Source: Telopea speciosissima
Taxonomy: Eukaryota; Streptophyta; Magnoliopsida; Proteales; Proteaceae
Direction of reading: 5' to 3'
Length of the DNA: 64,000 nucleotides
NCBI RefSeq assembly: GCF_018873765.1
Contig: NC_057916.1
Location: 26,335,001 to 26,399,000 of the forward strand
Both the position numbers and the translations under genes were made by a program. A model generated the notes under the pieces. The model worked only from the letters and a program-made list of their open reading frames with translations, did not search any database and had not been told where the DNA came from. Every line of letters starts with the position of its first letter. The stretch's first letter is position 1. This document shows positions 11,001 through 22,204 of the stretch, one piece after another.

Positions 11001-14000
11001 TTTAGCTGTTCTTCTCTACCCTGGCTGTGGCCAAGGTGTCCTGGTGGGGGGTAGGCAGGATGAACCTGGGTTCAGGATAAATACCCCTCTTACTACCAAG
11101 TCACCCAAATCAGAAAAGCAAAAAAAATCAACATTCTCAGATGAAAGTCAAACTCTGACAATCACTCACAAATAAATAGGATAAATGATCTTCAGAAGAT
11201 AGCAGTGATCTATTGGTCAGATTTAATCTAATTTAAAGAATAGTTAAATTTGCGGAAGAAAAAACATCGAATAAGGAGGAGGATAGATTAATGGCTTCCC
11301 ACCAAGAACAAGGATCAGAATCTCACGGTCCTCCAAGGATCTCCCACCCTCTACTGAATCACACAGCACTCCATAAGAAGCAAAGCTTAATTTTATTAAT
11401 CATCAAATCATCTCAAGCCTTGGCTCATTACAAGCTATTTATACAAACTAAAGCATATTCCTAATCTGAATAGGAAAGTAAAATCCTATTGCTAAGCAAC
11501 ATAAATAAGAAGCATAATAATAAAAGGAAACTTTCCCACGCAGAGTGAGGGAATCCAAAGCCTATTAAACAACTTAAAAATTAAAAGAACTAACTAAGCC
11601 TAATCTCGTATGTGCCTACCTTCTACCCATATTTTAGGCCCATTAAAGTGGCCCATTACAATGATAACACATAGGATCAAAGGCCCAACACATACACAAC
11701 CCAACCCAAAGCTTATTTCCAATAAAATAAGCCCTTTAGGTGACTTATCTGCATCAGTTCCTCTACTTAGCGAAGAGGAACCCAAAATCCACCAGCACGA
11801 AGGCGTAGGCAAACAATTTGGTGGAGGGGGTCAGGGAGCGATCTCGCCGTACCTGATGGTACACATGGTGATGATGCAGAAGCTAGCGCATCCACCATGG
11901 TGTGAGTCTCAAAGCCCAAGAAGTAGTCTCTATTGAATGAATAGATTAAAATGCCCAACGAGAGATAAATGATGAGAAAGAATATGGCCTGTTTGATGAC
12001 GGAATTAGACTCCAAGGCTTTGTATGGTAACGTTCTTTTTCAGTGTTTTTTGTGTTTTCCCGCTTTTTTGGAACAGAAACACGCTAAAAACTGAATGGTA
12101 TATCTGGTTTGTTTTTTTTGTTTTTTTTAACGAACCGGGCACTTGGCAAACTTTTAACACACATTTGCAAAACACCAAATTGGTGTTTCACTTGGTAGAA
12201 ACACTTCTACCAATTTTCGGAGAAACACCAGCTTCACTTAAGTGAGTGAGGGTATTTTTGTCTTTTGGTAATAAATCATAACAAAATGACATTTCCATAT
12301 CCATTCTTTGGAGAACTAAGTAGAACGAAGGTGAGAAGGGAGACGAGCCACTATCCTCTGCTCAATACAAAGAGGAGGACGACCACTACAACTCCCGACA
12401 GCCGGTGCAACTCTCGATGACCGCTGCAATTCTCAAAGACTTCTCCGGCCCTTCCCCTTTCTTGAAACCCTAAATTTCTGGTTAATCGCTTTTGCAACCC
12501 ATGGTGTGAAGAACCCTAGCGATCTCCTTCTGCAACCAAGATGTGAAGAAACCTGCTCGATTTGGGACAATACTTTAGGTAAGACATTCTTCTTCTTCAA
12601 TTTATTCAACAATATATGAGCTCATACCAATCACTCTGACCTTTGATAAGTGTGGATAAAGTTAAACAGGAGAAGCTGATAGACAAGGTTCGAAAACTCG
12701 GGTCTCGGAGCCATCTCGGAGAGTTTTTGTAATTTTTTCGACTCGAAAGCCCATCTCGGTGGGTTTTAGACCTCTTTTGGGTCTGAAAGTTGGTATTCAG
12801 CCTATTTTAGGCCATTTAAATACAATGACACTATCAGATTTTGCAAAAACAAAGTCCAAATAGGAGTTTCAGTTAGTGAGAAAGCAGGACAGACACTTAT
12901 GCTAGAAACCAGGACAGACACAGGACAAACAGACTTATTTATGCCTAATATCATTTAAGTAAATGAAATGTATTTCATTCACTTAAGATATTATGCATAA
13001 TTAAGCAAATACCCCTTATTTGAATCCAATAAAAATAGTTAAAAAATCAAATTCCAAAAGGAATAAAAGTCAACCCCCCAGTTCAAGAACAAAAACTGGA
13101 TTTTCGGCGGTAGGTGCAATTTTCAACTTTCTAATGCTGGGGTTTTTCTCAAATAAAAAAATTCCATAAATCTTAATATGGTAAAACATTGCTAAAAATC
13201 AAAAGTACGGTAAAATATTCATTTGTTTTGATGTCCAAAAATGTATTTTCATTCAGAGCGATTTTGACAACATTCGCGCACCTTAACAAAGCTTTCCAAC
13301 AAGTCCAAGATTGCTTAAATCTGATTTATATTGAAGGAGGTATGTATCGGTCAAACTTAATTCGGTGTGCGCGAATGCTGTCAAAATCGCTATAAATGAA
13401 AATAGTTTTTTTGGACATTAAAAAAAATGACTATTTTACCGCACTTTTGGTTTTTAGCAATGTTTTACCATAATAAATTAATAAGATTTATGGAATTTTT
13501 AGATTTGAAAAAAACCCCAACATTAGAAAGTTGAAAATTGCACCTACCGCCGAAAATCCAGTTTTTATTCTTGAACTGGGGGGTTGACTTTTTTTCCTTT
13601 TGGAATTTTATTTTTAACTATTTTTATTGGATTCAAATAGGGGGGGTATTTGCTTATTTATGAATAATATCTTAAGTAAATGAAACATTTACTTAAATGA
13701 TATTAGGCATAAATAAGTGTCTGTCTTGGCTCCTGGCATAGATAGGTGTCTGTATACCAAGAATTTCCAGCAAGATCTCGAGATCTGGCACTCATATAAA
13801 GGACCTAGATGGGCATTTTCCTATGTCAAACCGAGATCTCGACCGAGATCCAAGATCCGAGATCTCGTACTTTTGTGACTCGACCCCCATCTCATCTCGG
13901 ATTTTCGAAATACCGAGAAACTCGGCGAGATCTCGCGAGTTCTCGAACTATGCTGATAGACAGGAAGTGATCTGTGTAGAATTAATTTGGTGGTTCAGTT

Positions 14001-17000
14001 TCTTCACATTCGGTTACATGTAACCATTTGCCTTTCTTTGTGGATTTATTCCTAAATTAGTGGCCTTTTCATCTGTGTTTTGTTGTTATAGTCATTCAAG
14101 CATTGTTTATTCGTTTACTTTTAATCTCTGTTTTAGATTTCTTTTTCCACTATTGGAGCAGCAGAAGAAGAAAACGAAGGAAAAGAAGAGGAAGAAGAAA
14201 ACGAATGAAAAGAATATGATCAGGACTTCTACTGCTGGAGAACATGGATTGGATGATTTGTAGAGATAGATCAGAATCCAGATAACCAACCTTAGATGGT
14301 TCTAGCAAAAGCTTTGATGCTCTTTTCCGGATAAAAATTTGTGGCCGAGCAAAAGCTTAGGTTTGGAAGATGTTACTTAATGATATATATTTTTTCTTTT
14401 ATTTGCTCATGGTGATAGGAAACAATGGTGGAACTTGCGATGTTTTTTCAACTTTAGAATTTAGTTGTAATAAATTGTTTAAACTCATGGTTGTAGTACC
14501 TAAACAATTTAAGTAGTTTTTAATTGTGATGGTTTTTTTTTTTTTGCTTAAAAAACCATAAGTATAAAAGCCATGGTGTAGGTGGCAATTACGTAATTTT
14601 TGGTAAACAACACAAACGAGTTAAGTACAACCCATACAGATTTTTGTTTCTTCTAAATTTCAGAAACGTTTTTTTTTTCAGGGTTACCACACAGGCACTC
14701 AGCATTTAAGGACCCAGAAATGCTCAAAAAACACAGAAACACATAAAAGCATGCCGGACCCAAAAACACTTAAAAAAAAAACAGAACTATTAACCATACA
14801 GAGCCTAAGCATCTGGGTTTGGTGCTGCCTAAGGTCACTACCATGGCCAGGGCACTATTGCAGCGATGGAGACCGGCCTTCTTACAGCCATCGGGTGGTC
14901 TGAAGCCTCCGAAGCTGGAGGATGACGAGGATGATAATACTCATGGCAATGGGACGATCTCTATTTCAGTTTCTCGAGTCTCTTCAAAGATAGCTGGGCT
15001 GGTGAGGAGCTGGGGAATGGGAACCTTGAAGGAGGGGCCATCTTGATGTTCATGTATATGATGGTGAGCTTTGTGCAGCAGACACCGATATTCCAGTTGG
15101 TTAGTGTTGTGGTGGACAGGTGGAGGGCCGATTAGGAGAAGAGGGGAAATCTGGGAAGAATCAGAGTTACAGGGGGAGAGAGAAGAAATCGCATGAGGGG
15201 GGGGGGGAGGAGTGCATACACACAGCCACACAAACTACTTTTGATTAGTTGGAACAAACATAAAGAAAAGATGAGTAACAGTAACTGATCAGTAAGTGAA
15301 GCATTACCATCATCACTCATCATCAATAAACATACATCTTTTCTTTTTACATATGAAAGAAGAAATAAAAAGGATGTGACCTTGATTTCACCACCAAGCC
15401 CAACCTGTTGATTCACCACAACAGAGTTGTCTCTACATCACCACAATCACAAGTTTCAAATCACCACAGAACACTCAAAGGCATAAGCCAACAACTCATT
15501 CATTTCATCCCCACCTCCATTACAACAGTACAATGCTTAAATAAAAGAACAAGAACAAAGAAATAGAAACTTACTAATTTGGCTATTACAAGAAATAGAA
15601 TCTTAATCCAATCTAGTCAAATCAAATCTTCAGCCAATGGAAATTCCAGCAACCAAATCTTCTAGATAATCTCCTCTCCACACAAATCACATGGGGCCCA
15701 CACTCTTCATTTAATTTCTAGATGCACAGGCCATTTTATGGGCAGAATATGGGCCTCAAGGTCAACCATAATATGGGCCATATGGGCCTTTTAACTTGAA
15801 CCGTGGGGCTAAATAGGGGCATGATTGGGCCAGGCCTTCTTCCTTCTATGCTGGCCTTGTACTGCATCAGCTCCTCTCCATGTCATCCATCCAACTCTAA
15901 TTATATACACAAAATCCTCTACAGGCCATCTCTTTTCTCTCTCAAGTGAACAACATTTTTACTAAGAAATGAACAAATACAAGAAAACTACAATCCCATG
16001 TGGAGGATACTAGTCCAACAACAGAAACTAGAAATAAATAAAAGCAGCAACAGGACTTGTTACATGATTAGTTAAGACCCTATGTATAGATAATCTCTCT
16101 AAGAGCCCTCCTTTGCAAGTATTGCTGATCTGGTCCTCCACTGGGAAATTTTGTTTCAGTCTGATGAACATATCTAGCCTGCCTAATCAGATGTGCTTAT
16201 TGGCATGGAAAGTCTCCCAGACATCCATTGAATCACCAAACCTGAAATTGCAGTCCATTTGATGCAGCACAGCCAAGAATTATGGATTTTCCAAAGCTGA
16301 ACTTTAAGGGAAGGTGGGTAATAGGGTAGGTCGAATAGGATGTATGGAAATAGAACAGAATAGGAAAAAGGAATAATATGCACAGTTATGGGACTCAAAG
16401 AGTACCTGTGAACAGTAAAATTGCAAGAAAATAAGGAAAGAGAAGAGATGAGAGAGAAAGAGAGAAAGCGAGAAAGCAATAGACAGCAAAAAGAAGTCGC
16501 ACTGACCTGATATGTCAGCAGCAGCCTCACAACCAAATAACAACTTCATTCAATCCAAAAAACTGAAAGAAGGATACAGCCCTATTTAAAAAGACTACAT
16601 TGACTGACTTTAGGACTTGTAAACTTACTAAACAATTACCCATTAAGTTACCTAAATAGATACTTCATAGAAAACCAAATAAAATATGAAAATAGACTCC
16701 TAATATGAATATAATTACAATATAGCAACTCCTATATGACTGCCCAACCCTTTTCCTAATTTAATAAAACTATTAAAAATACACTTAAGATAGAATTCCT
16801 AATCCAGTTATACTTCTTAAAATAGAACCCCATTACAGATCAACACACAATGACACGAATATCATGCAAAATAGAGAAGTTTTGACCATCCAAAAGTGTT
16901 CTCATAGAACAGCAGTGAATTAACCCAAGTCCATGTCATGTGATATTCCCAATCACCAAAACTAGACCAATACTCTGTAGAACATATCCAAACCGCTCCA

Positions 17001-20000
17001 TTGGACCCTTCGGTTGGTCCTGCATTACCATTTCTACTCCTCCTTTTACTAAATTTTACTTCATATGTTTTCTTTCATCTGGTTTACCTTAAAACCTTCT
17101 GATTCAAAAGCACCACTCCATATTTCACATTCGCCTTTATTACATACTGACACTCATCAATCAAAGACATATCATCAGTAAACAGCATATGACATGAGAC
17201 TTCCTCCTTGGATGTGCAGTCCACTTATACATTACTACTTTAAATAAGTATACGCAACAATTTAAGTATTTTTATCGGGTATCATATCGAAGGGGTGATT
17301 TGAAGAGATGTATCGTATCGGAGAGACATAAGATACGCTAAATATACACATAGAAATGATGAAGAAATGCATGGATGTACTTACGATACATATAAAATAC
17401 AGTTTTAAAGCATAAAATACCTTATTATGCAATATGTAAATATATATCATCTTGATGCAAGGATTTGAGTCGTTTTTACCTAATTAATGATGCATAACAT
17501 ATAAAAGTAAGGGGGAAACAAAAGAGATTTGAGCACCAAAAATAAAAAAGAAATCTGTAACGTACCACTTTTTCGCCCAAATATGTTTGGGCCGTGATTT
17601 GAGCATTGTAAGTCCCCAAAACTTGTTGAAATGATGAAGAATGAAGATTAGAGTCATTATTTACGTTAGATGATTTCCAACTCATATCGAAGAGAAAAAC
17701 AAGTTTTCAAGGCCTTTGGTTGCTCTTAGTTTCATATCTCACTCATGGTTTCTGTTTTGTAGGTTTGAAGGAGGCATAGCAAGTGCATCTTACCTGTATT
17801 GGACCATATTAGACCGGTATTGGTTGAAACATTGTTTGAAAAATATCGTATCGGTATGCACTGATACCGATATGAATTGGCCAATATGATATGATGCCTA
17901 CCGATATTTAAAACCCTGAGTATATGCTCAATGCTAACCCTTGGTGTCAACTCAGAGATTGAGAACACTTGCCTCTCCCCAGTTGCTATAACAGCAGTTG
18001 CAGCCACAACATACATATCCTTAAGTCTTGAAATGCTTTTCTTTTCCAGAACCCAACAAATGAACCCCCATATGCTTTCCAAGTAATATAGAACTTTTAA
18101 TACATAAGCACATCCATGTTTTCAGATAATCCAGCACAGAAAAACAGAGCTCCAAAACAAAAAGAGAGAGAACTCTGTTAAGAAATATTGCCTCTATCTA
18201 TATAACATTTAACATTTGACAATTAAGACCAATCACCAAAACAAAAACAAAAACAAAAAGGGACACATTAGGAAGTTCATAAATTCTAGACCATAATTGT
18301 ACACTAGAACAAGTCATAAACATAGCAAATAGAGCTTTTTAGATTTGGGAAGAACAGGGGAACTTAGGAATCAGAAATGTATCTACCAAAAAAGTATCAA
18401 GAGTTGAGCCATCTAATATGCTTCCAACAGCTCCTCACTCTTAAAACAAATAGTTGAAATTACCAGTTGCTGTTCCGATTCCCATCAAAGAAGAACCTGC
18501 ATTTGCCATGATAGCTCGGACATCAGCAAAATCAACGTTGACTAGACCAGGAACCTGCAGTTGTGATAACCCACAACTAATTAGAAAACAAGTAAATATT
18601 AACTCCCAGAAGCAAAAGGATATCAAATTAAAGAAGCCAATTTCCCCAAGTACTTGTTTGACATTTTATCAACTATCTACCAACGCATATCCATTCATAT
18701 GGCTTGTAAACAACAGTGAGAAGGTACAATGGGCATTCTTCCTACCAAAATCATTGATCAAATTTGATGATCATAACCATCTAATTTAACCTTTTTATCT
18801 CTGACACATACCCAAGTTTTTTATTTTTTTTAATGTAGAATCACATTAATCATTTATAATCACAAAAAGAGAACCTTTGGTTTGATCTTGTCATGTTTGA
18901 GCTCCATTCATCACATACATGTCATATACACCAGATCAATACTGTCCTTATGGTCTACCACTAAATGAGGCAGGCCTATCCATGATAGACTCTATCATAT
19001 GTATAAACAGGAAGTTACAGACGTTCAGACGTATGAGCTATAAACATCATAGGATCAAGAATGTTACAGCATCAAGATTCAGAAGCCCAAAATGACTTTA
19101 TTCTGCACTAAACTATATGTTTTTGCTAATACATCAACAAACATAAAAGTGATAATGAGGACACTCTGGTCCAATGATGGTACTAGATCATAAAAAGGTG
19201 GGATGTTTCCATCCATTAGAAGTGCATCTGATATGACTTTTAGAAGAGTTTCATATCATAACCAGTTTTGTTTTCCATACCGTGATTATATCAGAGATAC
19301 CACGAACACCTTGTCGGAGTATATCATCAGCCAAATTAAAAGCTTCAGTAACGGGGGTAGATTGGGAAACGGCAGTCAATAACTTGTCATTTGGAATGAC
19401 AATCAATGTGTCAACATTATCTCTCAAAGCTGCAACTCCTTCTTGTGCTTGTACCGCTCGCCTTCGTCCCTCAAAAGAGAAAGGTGTTGTAACAATACCA
19501 ACAGTCAAGATACCCATTGACTTTGCAACTCCTGCAATTACTGGGCCACCACCAGTGCCAGTTCCCCCACCCATTCCCGCCTGAAAGGAAAATGTTAGAT
19601 CACAATTAGAGAGAGAGGGGGATAGAACTATCATTAAAAGAAACTAAGTGCCTCTTATATCAGGAATGTGGAACATCTTTCCGACTTTATTCTGTTGCTA
19701 ACTGACCAAACTAGTAAGGGTGTAAACTACAATATGATAACACAATTACCCAGTGTAACTGACCCAAATTAGTAGGGTTTTGGATCCAAAATTTAGACCT
19801 AACCACATTTATACCATATCAGGAATGGATCTGATACAGTTCTGACACCATCAAGTATTGGCTAGCAGATAAAGTACCAGTAACCGGGTGGCGTTGGGTA
19901 TAGATACAAAGATTTCATACCCAACCTCACAGATAGTGTTGGATGTGACTCATGAGTACAATTGCACATAACTTTCAAACCTTAAATTAGAAAGCACCAT

Positions 20001-21187
20001 ATATTACAAACGAATGATTGAGTCATAAATGGCAAGGAGAGCTACACAAATGGAGCTCTGTGGGATACACACATGATACAACTAAAATTTTGAAAATGAC
20101 ATGACTGAACTAGGCCATCATCTTCAGTGGACATAACTCATATATACTGGCCTGACAACATATCATTTTCGATGTTCAGAAAAAAAAGGTGGCTGCCTAA
20201 CCACTATTATAGACCTTTTCCCCAGAACATTAGTGTAGTGTTTCTTAACCGCCTAAGTTTTACCACCAGATTAGAAGGTTAGGATCCTACTTTTAATACC
20301 AAGATGGGCCTACTTCCCATCCAACTGGTGGCCCGAGATTAGTGGCCATTTTGACGAGTTAATAAGCCATCCATACATGACAAAATTACGAGGGTAGAAT
20401 TTCAAAGGATTATAAACCGCTCAGGCCTATTAGATGTATCTTCAAGAATTAATTTCCAACATGTTGCACTCAATAAACAGTTCATTGTCACGAATTAGAG
20501 TGGATAAATGCATATGAAACCTACCGTTACAAAGACCATGTCAGCACCATGAAGTGCCTCCTCTATTGCTTCTTTGCTTTCCTTGGCAGCATTCATGCCA
20601 ATATCTGGGTTCCCACCGGCACCAAGTCCCCTTGTTAGCTCTCGACCTATTTGCAAGCGGTTCTCACTAAACACAGGTGACATCCTCATCGCTTGAACAT
20701 CAGTGTTAACTATCCAGAACTCAACACCTTTCATGGAACTCTCAATCATTCTATTAACAGCATTTGACCCGCCACCCCCAACACCAATTACTTTGATTTT
20801 AGCTTCATTATAATTATTCGGACTGGACAAGTCTTTTATGCTCTCAGTTACAATGCCACTAGAGCTTTCCTTTCTTGGATTAGTTACCATGTCATTTCCC
20901 TCGCCTCCTCTTAGCAACGATACTTCAGGATGTAGATTCAGAAATGGATCTTGACTAGGATATGGGCTGACGTTGTGGGAGTTGGCTAAACATCTAAAAT
21001 GGGCCAAACTAGAAGTGATCTTATGGTTGGAACCAAAAGGCACATTCTTCTCATCGAATAACTTCAGGTTCAGGGAACAAACTTTACCAATGCGGTTGTT
21101 CGTAAAAACTCTTCCTCCCAGAACTGCTGAAACTCCTACTGAAGTTCGAGTATCAGAGGGTGTGAAACATGGTAGATGAGTTGCCAT
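8095..21187 (-). CDS. FTSZ2: Chloroplast division GTPase FtsZ2, seven coding exons, 488 aa
   Basis: Coding exons (minus strand): 21187-20525, 19580-19281, 18554-18464, 10541-10417, 9259-9167, 8360-8295, 8223-8095. All junctions are GT/AG and sum to 1467 nt, 488 codons plus TGA. The start is the first in-frame ATG; codons further upstream in this frame have no ATG. Residues 1 to about 70 resemble a plastid transit peptide. GTP-binding motifs follow: GGGGSN (137-142), GAGGNP (189-194), [10 protein letters not shown] (222-231). The T7 catalytic loop NVDFAD (327-332) keeps both Asp. The C-terminus has SVEIPEF, the FtsZ2-type tail that in Arabidopsis contacts ARC6; FtsZ1 lacks it. The protein polymerises with FtsZ1 into the stromal Z ring. 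Residues 232-233 are Gly-Gly where the family has Ala-Ala. Intron 3 is 7.9 kb and full of transposons. Arabidopsis FtsZ2-1 has 478 aa. Confidence 0.95.
8958..9093. mobile_element. hAT-like MITE in an FtsZ2 intron (136 bp, 8-bp TSD)
   Basis: The ends are catagttgtcaaggcg and cgtgacaactatg, inverted copies. The direct repeat gtggatgg lies at 8950-8957 and 9094-9101. The interior is GC-rich with several gcgccttg-like words. It sits 74 bp from the 93-nt exon 9167-9259, close to the donor side, without touching the splice site. Confidence 0.85.
10690..11055 (+). pseudogene. Two-pore K+ channel (TPK/KCO) pseudogene, C-terminal part
   Basis: Conceptual translation of the plus strand gives [18 protein letters not shown] at about 10792-10846, then, after a stop and frame change, [21 protein letters not shown] at about 10904-10970 and PGRLFASL. 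This is the linker, third membrane helix and second pore loop of plant TPK channels (vacuolar K+ channels). The selectivity filter, normally TTVGYGD, reads TAVGYSE. Internal stops occur at about 10876 and 11003. The N-terminal half of the same kind of protein lies at 11757-12010 and 14808-14905 on the opposite strand, so the copy is rearranged. Confidence 0.75.
11060..11756 (-). mobile_element. LTR-like repeat (GCATCA-ended family), left edge approximate
   Basis: The right end is ttatctgcatca, matching the end of the solo LTR at 47499-48178. Shared blocks include ttttaggcccattaaagtggcc, aggcccaacac, and aataaaataagccctttaggtga. In the minus orientation it would start tgatgcag, like the copy at 52813. 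It lies exactly between the two oppositely oriented halves of the TPK pseudogene. The left edge and target duplication could not be fixed. Confidence 0.55.
11757..12010 (-). pseudogene. TPK channel pseudogene, first membrane helix and first pore
   Basis: Minus-strand translation from about 12010 gives [19 protein letters not shown], then IYSFNRDYF and THTMVDAL, the N-terminal membrane helix of TPK channels. A one-base shift near 11878 is followed in another frame by [16 protein letters not shown] and LVGFGF, the first pore and next helix. The filter TIGYGD has become TIRYGE. Reading ends in a stop at the boundary with the LTR-like repeat. It joins in sense with 14808-14905 across the inserted TIR element. 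Confidence 0.8.
12011..14807. mobile_element. 2.8-kb TIR DNA transposon, hAT-like, non-autonomous
   Basis: The left end reads aggctttgtatggtaacg and the right end ttaaccatacagagccta, inverted copies. Subterminal blocks rich in aaacac/gtgttt words occur at both ends (12030-12240 and 14540-14790). It cuts the TPK pseudogene between its N-terminal peptide and first helix. No transposase was recognised. The interior includes two transcript-like stretches (12310-12640, 14050-14270) that may be captured host sequence. A target duplication is not clear. Confidence 0.6.
12686..13951. mobile_element. Foldback element with 11-bp TSD (MULE-like)
   Basis: Direct repeat gctgatagaca at 12675-12685 and 13952-13962. 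The element begins aggttcgaaaactcgg and ends cgagttctcgaactat, inverted copies. Long inverted arms (about 12885-13300 and 13340-13755) share, in reverse, words such as tttcggcggtaggtgcaatt, ttttgacaacattcgcgcac and the gggggttgac block. A roughly 40-bp spacer separates them. A 9-11 bp duplication and long inverted arms fit a non-autonomous Mutator-like element. It is nested in the 12011-14807 element. Confidence 0.8.
14808..14905 (-). pseudogene. TPK pseudogene, N-terminal peptide
   Basis: Minus-strand translation around 14875-14810 reads [15 protein letters not shown] then STKP. Plant TPK proteins carry a similar LHRSxTAPAM peptide shortly before the first membrane helix. Its continuation lies at 12010-11757, beyond the inserted TIR element. 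Sequence further 5' (to about 15060) may be more of the N-terminus but is not recognised. Confidence 0.6.
14906..15379. other. Intron sequence, possible TPK pseudogene flank
   Basis: Contains a G run at about 15197-15208. The minus strand has a short open stretch (about 15060-14945) that could be the variable TPK N-terminus. Nothing else is seen. Confidence 0.3.
15380..15869 (-). mobile_element. LTR-like repeat ending in GCATCA
   Basis: The right end is gtactgcatca followed by gctcc, and the body has ggcccat/tatgggcc blocks like the copies at 11060 and 50650. The left edge is uncertain. Its ttcaccaccaagcccaacc stretch resembles aggcttcaccaccagtccc near 63940. Confidence 0.4.
16084..16959. 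other. Intron DNA with low-complexity GA-rich part
   Basis: About 16430-16490 is purine-rich on the plus strand. Text around 16540-16850 (attcaatcc, ttaaaaagac, aaaccaaataaaa) looks like another eroded LTR-like repeat but has no clear ends. Confidence 0.35.
16960..17225 (-). mobile_element. RTE-type LINE reverse-transcriptase fragment
   Basis: Minus-strand translation gives [15 protein letters not shown] text, preceded by EIWSGAF. It corresponds to the [13 protein letters not shown] region of the LINE at 47410-49290. Stops interrupt it. A short, old remnant. Confidence 0.5.
17260..17915. repeat. ATCG-rich MITE-like repeat
   Basis: Words such as gtatcgtatcgg, tatcatatcg and ccgatat recur at both ends, in both orientations (17270-17340 and 17840-17912). 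The right end is ccgatatttaaaaccctga. Internal 17400-17760 is unrelated. Boundaries are uncertain. Confidence 0.4.
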
Positions 21188-22200
21188 CTTGACCAACAAA
21201 AGTTGAACCTCAGAGATTGAATTACACAAAATGGTTGGTCAATAACTCAGAAACTCAAACGCCCAAATGTCTGTAACTGCATTAGAAAACTTCATTCTGG
21301 CACCTGGTGAAAAAAAAAAAAACAAAAAGAGGGGAGGGAGGGAATCAGAGAACACTGAAAAAAAGTTGGAAACAATAAATGGTTGAAGTGCTACCGGGGA
21401 AAAGGTGAAAGAAAACGACGCAGAAAACAACCAGAAATGGTTGTTGTAGCCTCTATGGCTTTAGGCCCCTCCTGCCCCTTTCTCTTCTCTTCTTAACAAA
21501 ATTATTGTGTCATTTTCACGAACAGAGATTGTAGCATTCCCGACCCCAAACACAGATTAAGATGGCAGCTTCAGGTGGCAGCCACCATAAATGCCAACGA
21601 AACCCATAAATTGTACAAAATCAATAAACCTGAATCCTGAAAACGGAACATCAAATTTGTCGTCGACCCCACATGGTCGGAATAATGATTCCTTGGGTTG
21701 ACCTGAGTAAAAAGGTGCCTCAGATACTCAAAGCTCATATGTTACAGTCCTTTTGTTCACTGATAGAGAAGGGTGACAAAGAACCAATTCAAGAAGTTCA
21801 GGAAGTGGAGCAGAAAGATGTGAACCACAAATCATATGCAACAATGATCACATGAAATGCAGCTAGTACAAAGATTAAAGAAATGCAAAACCATTTCGAC
21901 AATAGTGAGTCACAGTCACAGTAAAATGGCGAATAAAGAACCCGAGTAACCCTAAACTCATGACTAAATGCATCAAAAGACCCGGTTCTTGGTAAAATCA
22001 GGAAAACGAACTACCTTAGTTAACTGAAAAACCCTAGGATACCGTGTCATACGCAAGTGATGCTGCAGAATGAGCTTACGCTGTTGAGAAAAAGGTGGAG
22101 AAGTAGCTCTGTTTCGAAGTTGCGAAAACTTCTCTAAAACCTCAATTTTCTTCGCTATTCGAATTTAGGACTTCCATGCGGCGCGGAGAGAGAGAGAGAG
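21188..22200 (-). promoter_or_regulatory. FtsZ2 5' UTR with probable leader intron
   Basis: Read on the minus strand, a likely leader exon (about 22200-22017) ends in aactaag before gtagttcg. An acceptor ttcaccag precedes 21303, giving a second leader exon 21303-21188 that reaches the ATG. This second exon contains a short upstream ORF of 18 codons (ATG near 21295, stop near 21239). A GA microsatellite lies at about 22188-22204. Exon borders are predicted from splice consensus only. Confidence 0.5.
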
Positions 22201-22204
22201 AGAG

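Larger units (their letters stand above)
10542..18463 (-). other. Giant intron 3 of FtsZ2 (7.9 kb)
   Basis: Lies between coding exons 18554-18464 and 10541-10417, splitting a glycine codon after its first base. It holds a scrambled TPK pseudogene, LTR-like repeats, a TIR element with a nested foldback, a LINE fragment and other repeats. The flanking splice sites look intact, so the gene can still be functional. Confidence 0.9.

Noticed and set aside
11757..11790. Plus-strand FLYLAKR-like text resembling the end of TPK
   Set aside because: The strand with clear TPK homology here is the minus strand; the plus-strand match is short and followed by stops.
20495..21229. FtsZ2 start 14 codons further upstream
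   Set aside because: The codon at 21229 is TTG; the first ATG is at 21187 and begins the MAT...PCFTPSD sequence typical of FtsZ2.
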